Source: an uncultured Balneolaceae bacterium
GTDB lineage: Bacteria; Bacteroidota; Rhodothermia; Balneolales; Balneolaceae
DNA length: 42,160 bases
NCBI GenBank assembly: GCA_937982515.1
Contig: CALJMB010000025.1
Location: 1-42,160, forward strand
Reading direction: 5' to 3'
Positions 41,051-42,160 of the stretch are shown piece by piece. Numbering within the stretch: the first letter of the stretch is position 1; every line of letters begins with the position of its first letter. Made by a program: the position numbers and the translations under genes. The notes beneath the pieces were generated by a model, which was not told where the DNA came from, searched no databases, and saw only the letters and a program-made list of their open reading frames with translations.

Positions 41051-41350
41051 TGTCGGTACCTCTCTTTAGGGCTAACTAATGGGCAACCCTTTAATCCCTC
41101 CAATCGCCGTTGGGATAGGGGAAGAGGCGCAGGCCCAAAGCAGCGCTTCGGGTTACGTAAATCGAAGCGCTGCTTCGATCTGAGTCTGTTTAGTCTGCCA
41201 CTACGTCTCCCTCATATACAAGATAGGAACTGAAGTCGGGTAGCAAAACGATCAGAACTAAAATGGGTTGGAAGTAATTTATAACCCGAACAAATAAGAT
41301 CCTGATAATTTGGAGTTACTGAAATAGAGTTTTTAAATATAATACTAAAT
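41051..41350. other. Intergenic region with a 12-bp perfect hairpin
   Basis: No gene is seen. AGCAGCGCTTCG (41139-41150) pairs perfectly with CGAAGCGCTGCT (41163-41174) around a 12-nt loop. It may end the propeller gene transcript. The AT-rich sequence after 41250 should hold the next promoter. Confidence 0.7.
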
Positions 41351-42160
41351 ATGAATACATATAGACTGCGAAGCCGATTAAAATCCCGGAGATATTTTTC
41401 TCGTTTAGACTTGGGGCTTGTTTTCCTTTTTATCGCTTTGATGGGATGTAAAGACCGTTCCGCTGCGGTCAAAGAAGAGAATAATGAGGATGATAGTCTA
41501 TTTTATTATAGTGTCAAATACTATGATTTTATATCAAACGAAGAGGGCGTACAAGTTGACAAATGGAGGTATCCTATCAACTTTGTATACCCTGATTCAA
41601 CTATGGAGGTGTTTATCTGGCACTATTTTGACGAAGAAGACAACCGGTATATACTGGACCTTTTCCTTTCCGATGGGGTGGACGGCTTTGGAACAATGTC
41701 TTTTGATCCTGCTTTTAGTAACGCGCTTGATTTTAAATTCACCAGTTTCTTCATATTGGTAAGCATAGAAAGACAAATAGCAGATTTGAGAAATATTGCA
41801 GAAGCCAACTTTCTTACCAATTATTCAAGTGAATATGTCGCTTCCAGTCCACAGTTTTCGCCTAATCAGTCGTTCATTGTTTTTGATCTGTTTCAAAAGT
41901 CCGAAGACAGGCATTATCTGGTCAGGATTGATACAAGCGGTGCCGATGAACAGTTGATCGGCGAGTATACCTTTTCAGAAAAAACAACCAATGCAGAAAA
42001 TTTTAGGATTTCGCGGGATGGACAAAAGGTATTTTTTATTCGCAAAAGGCAGATCTGGAGCACAGATTTTGCTACACAAGCCTCCGCTGAGATTACCGCC
42101 TTGCCGTTTAGCCCCAGGTATCTTGCGATAAGTCCCAATGAGGATAAAATCGCCTTCATA
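41351..42160 (+). CDS. Lipoprotein with TolB/PD40-like propeller repeats, cut by the right edge
   Basis: The frame starts at ATG 41351 and stays open through the last base, giving 270 residues so far. It begins MNTYRLRSRLKSRRYFSRLD, then LGLVFLFIALMGC gives a lipoprotein signal with Cys33. The later part has SSPQFSPNQSFIVFDLF, NFRISRDGQKVFFIRK and YLAISPNEDKIAFI, the S-P-D/N-G-x-x-I/V-x-F pattern of PD40/WD40-like (TolB-type) beta-propeller repeats. It is anchored in the envelope. It follows the other propeller lipoproteins in the cluster and may be part of the same functional group. The C-terminus is unknown. Confidence 0.8.
   Translation, partial: MNTYRLRSRLKSRRYFSRLDLGLVFLFIALMGCKDRSAAVKEENNEDDSLFYYSVKYYDFISNEEGVQVDKWRYPINFVYPDSTMEVFIWHYFDEEDNRYILDLFLSDGVDGFGTMSFDPAFSNALDFKFTSFFILVSIERQIADLRNIAEANFLTNYSSEYVASSPQFSPNQSFIVFDLFQKSEDRHYLVRIDTSGADEQLIGEYTFSEKTTNAENFRISRDGQKVFFIRKRQIWSTDFATQASAEITALPFSPRYLAISPNEDKIAFI

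Overview
The window looks like chromosomal DNA of a Bacteroidota-type bacterium, in the broad sense that includes Balneolota. The evidence is a SusC/SusD pair, a type IX secretion (T9SS) sorting domain, a histone H1-like Hc1 protein, many lipoproteins, and promoters resembling the TTTG / TAnnTTTG consensus. A halophilic Balneolota-like host would fit, but this is inference: there is no rRNA or other marker gene here.

Region 1 (1-18300) is a polysaccharide-use locus. It starts with the 3' part of a sulfatase, then a SusC/SusD pair, three GH43 lipoproteins, a GH93-like (sialidase-fold) exo-arabinanase candidate fused to a CBM9-like domain, and a clan-A glycosidase of unclear family. Next comes a Leloir galactose operon: exported galM, a sodium:solute symporter, galK and galT. 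The glycosidases suggest arabinan or arabinogalactan side chains as substrate. The gal genes would handle released galactose. Arabinose-catabolic genes and galE are not in the window. Both operons carry the same LacI-type operator (core TGTTATCG[G/A]TAACA), placed exactly 8 nt after a Bacteroidota-type -7 element, so one repressor probably controls both.

Region 2 (18600-31714) is mostly housekeeping: a Gfo/Idh/MocA oxidoreductase, a class III adenylate cyclase with a degenerate receiver domain, an unknown protein, a UMF1-type MFS transporter, a 58-residue Hc1 histone-like protein (23857-24033), a small exported CarboxypepD_reg protein, a fatty acid desaturase, a single-domain response regulator, a ZIP metal transporter, a class I amidotransferase homologue lacking its catalytic cysteine, and gcvP. 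The intergenic spaces carry palindromic elements, including two copies of a roughly 100-bp repeat whose hairpin stem shows compensatory base changes.

Region 3 (31715-42160) begins with palindrome-rich non-coding DNA. It then holds envelope or secreted proteins: an HEXXH protease with a T9SS sorting domain, an unknown lipoprotein, a lipase-fold-like protein that seems to lack its catalytic serine, a PQQ-type propeller lipoprotein, a candidate outer-membrane barrel, a BNR-type propeller lipoprotein and a truncated lipoprotein at the right edge. A strongly structured non-coding element of about 210 bp lies inside this cluster. This region is the least explained part of the window and the best place to look for an undescribed system.
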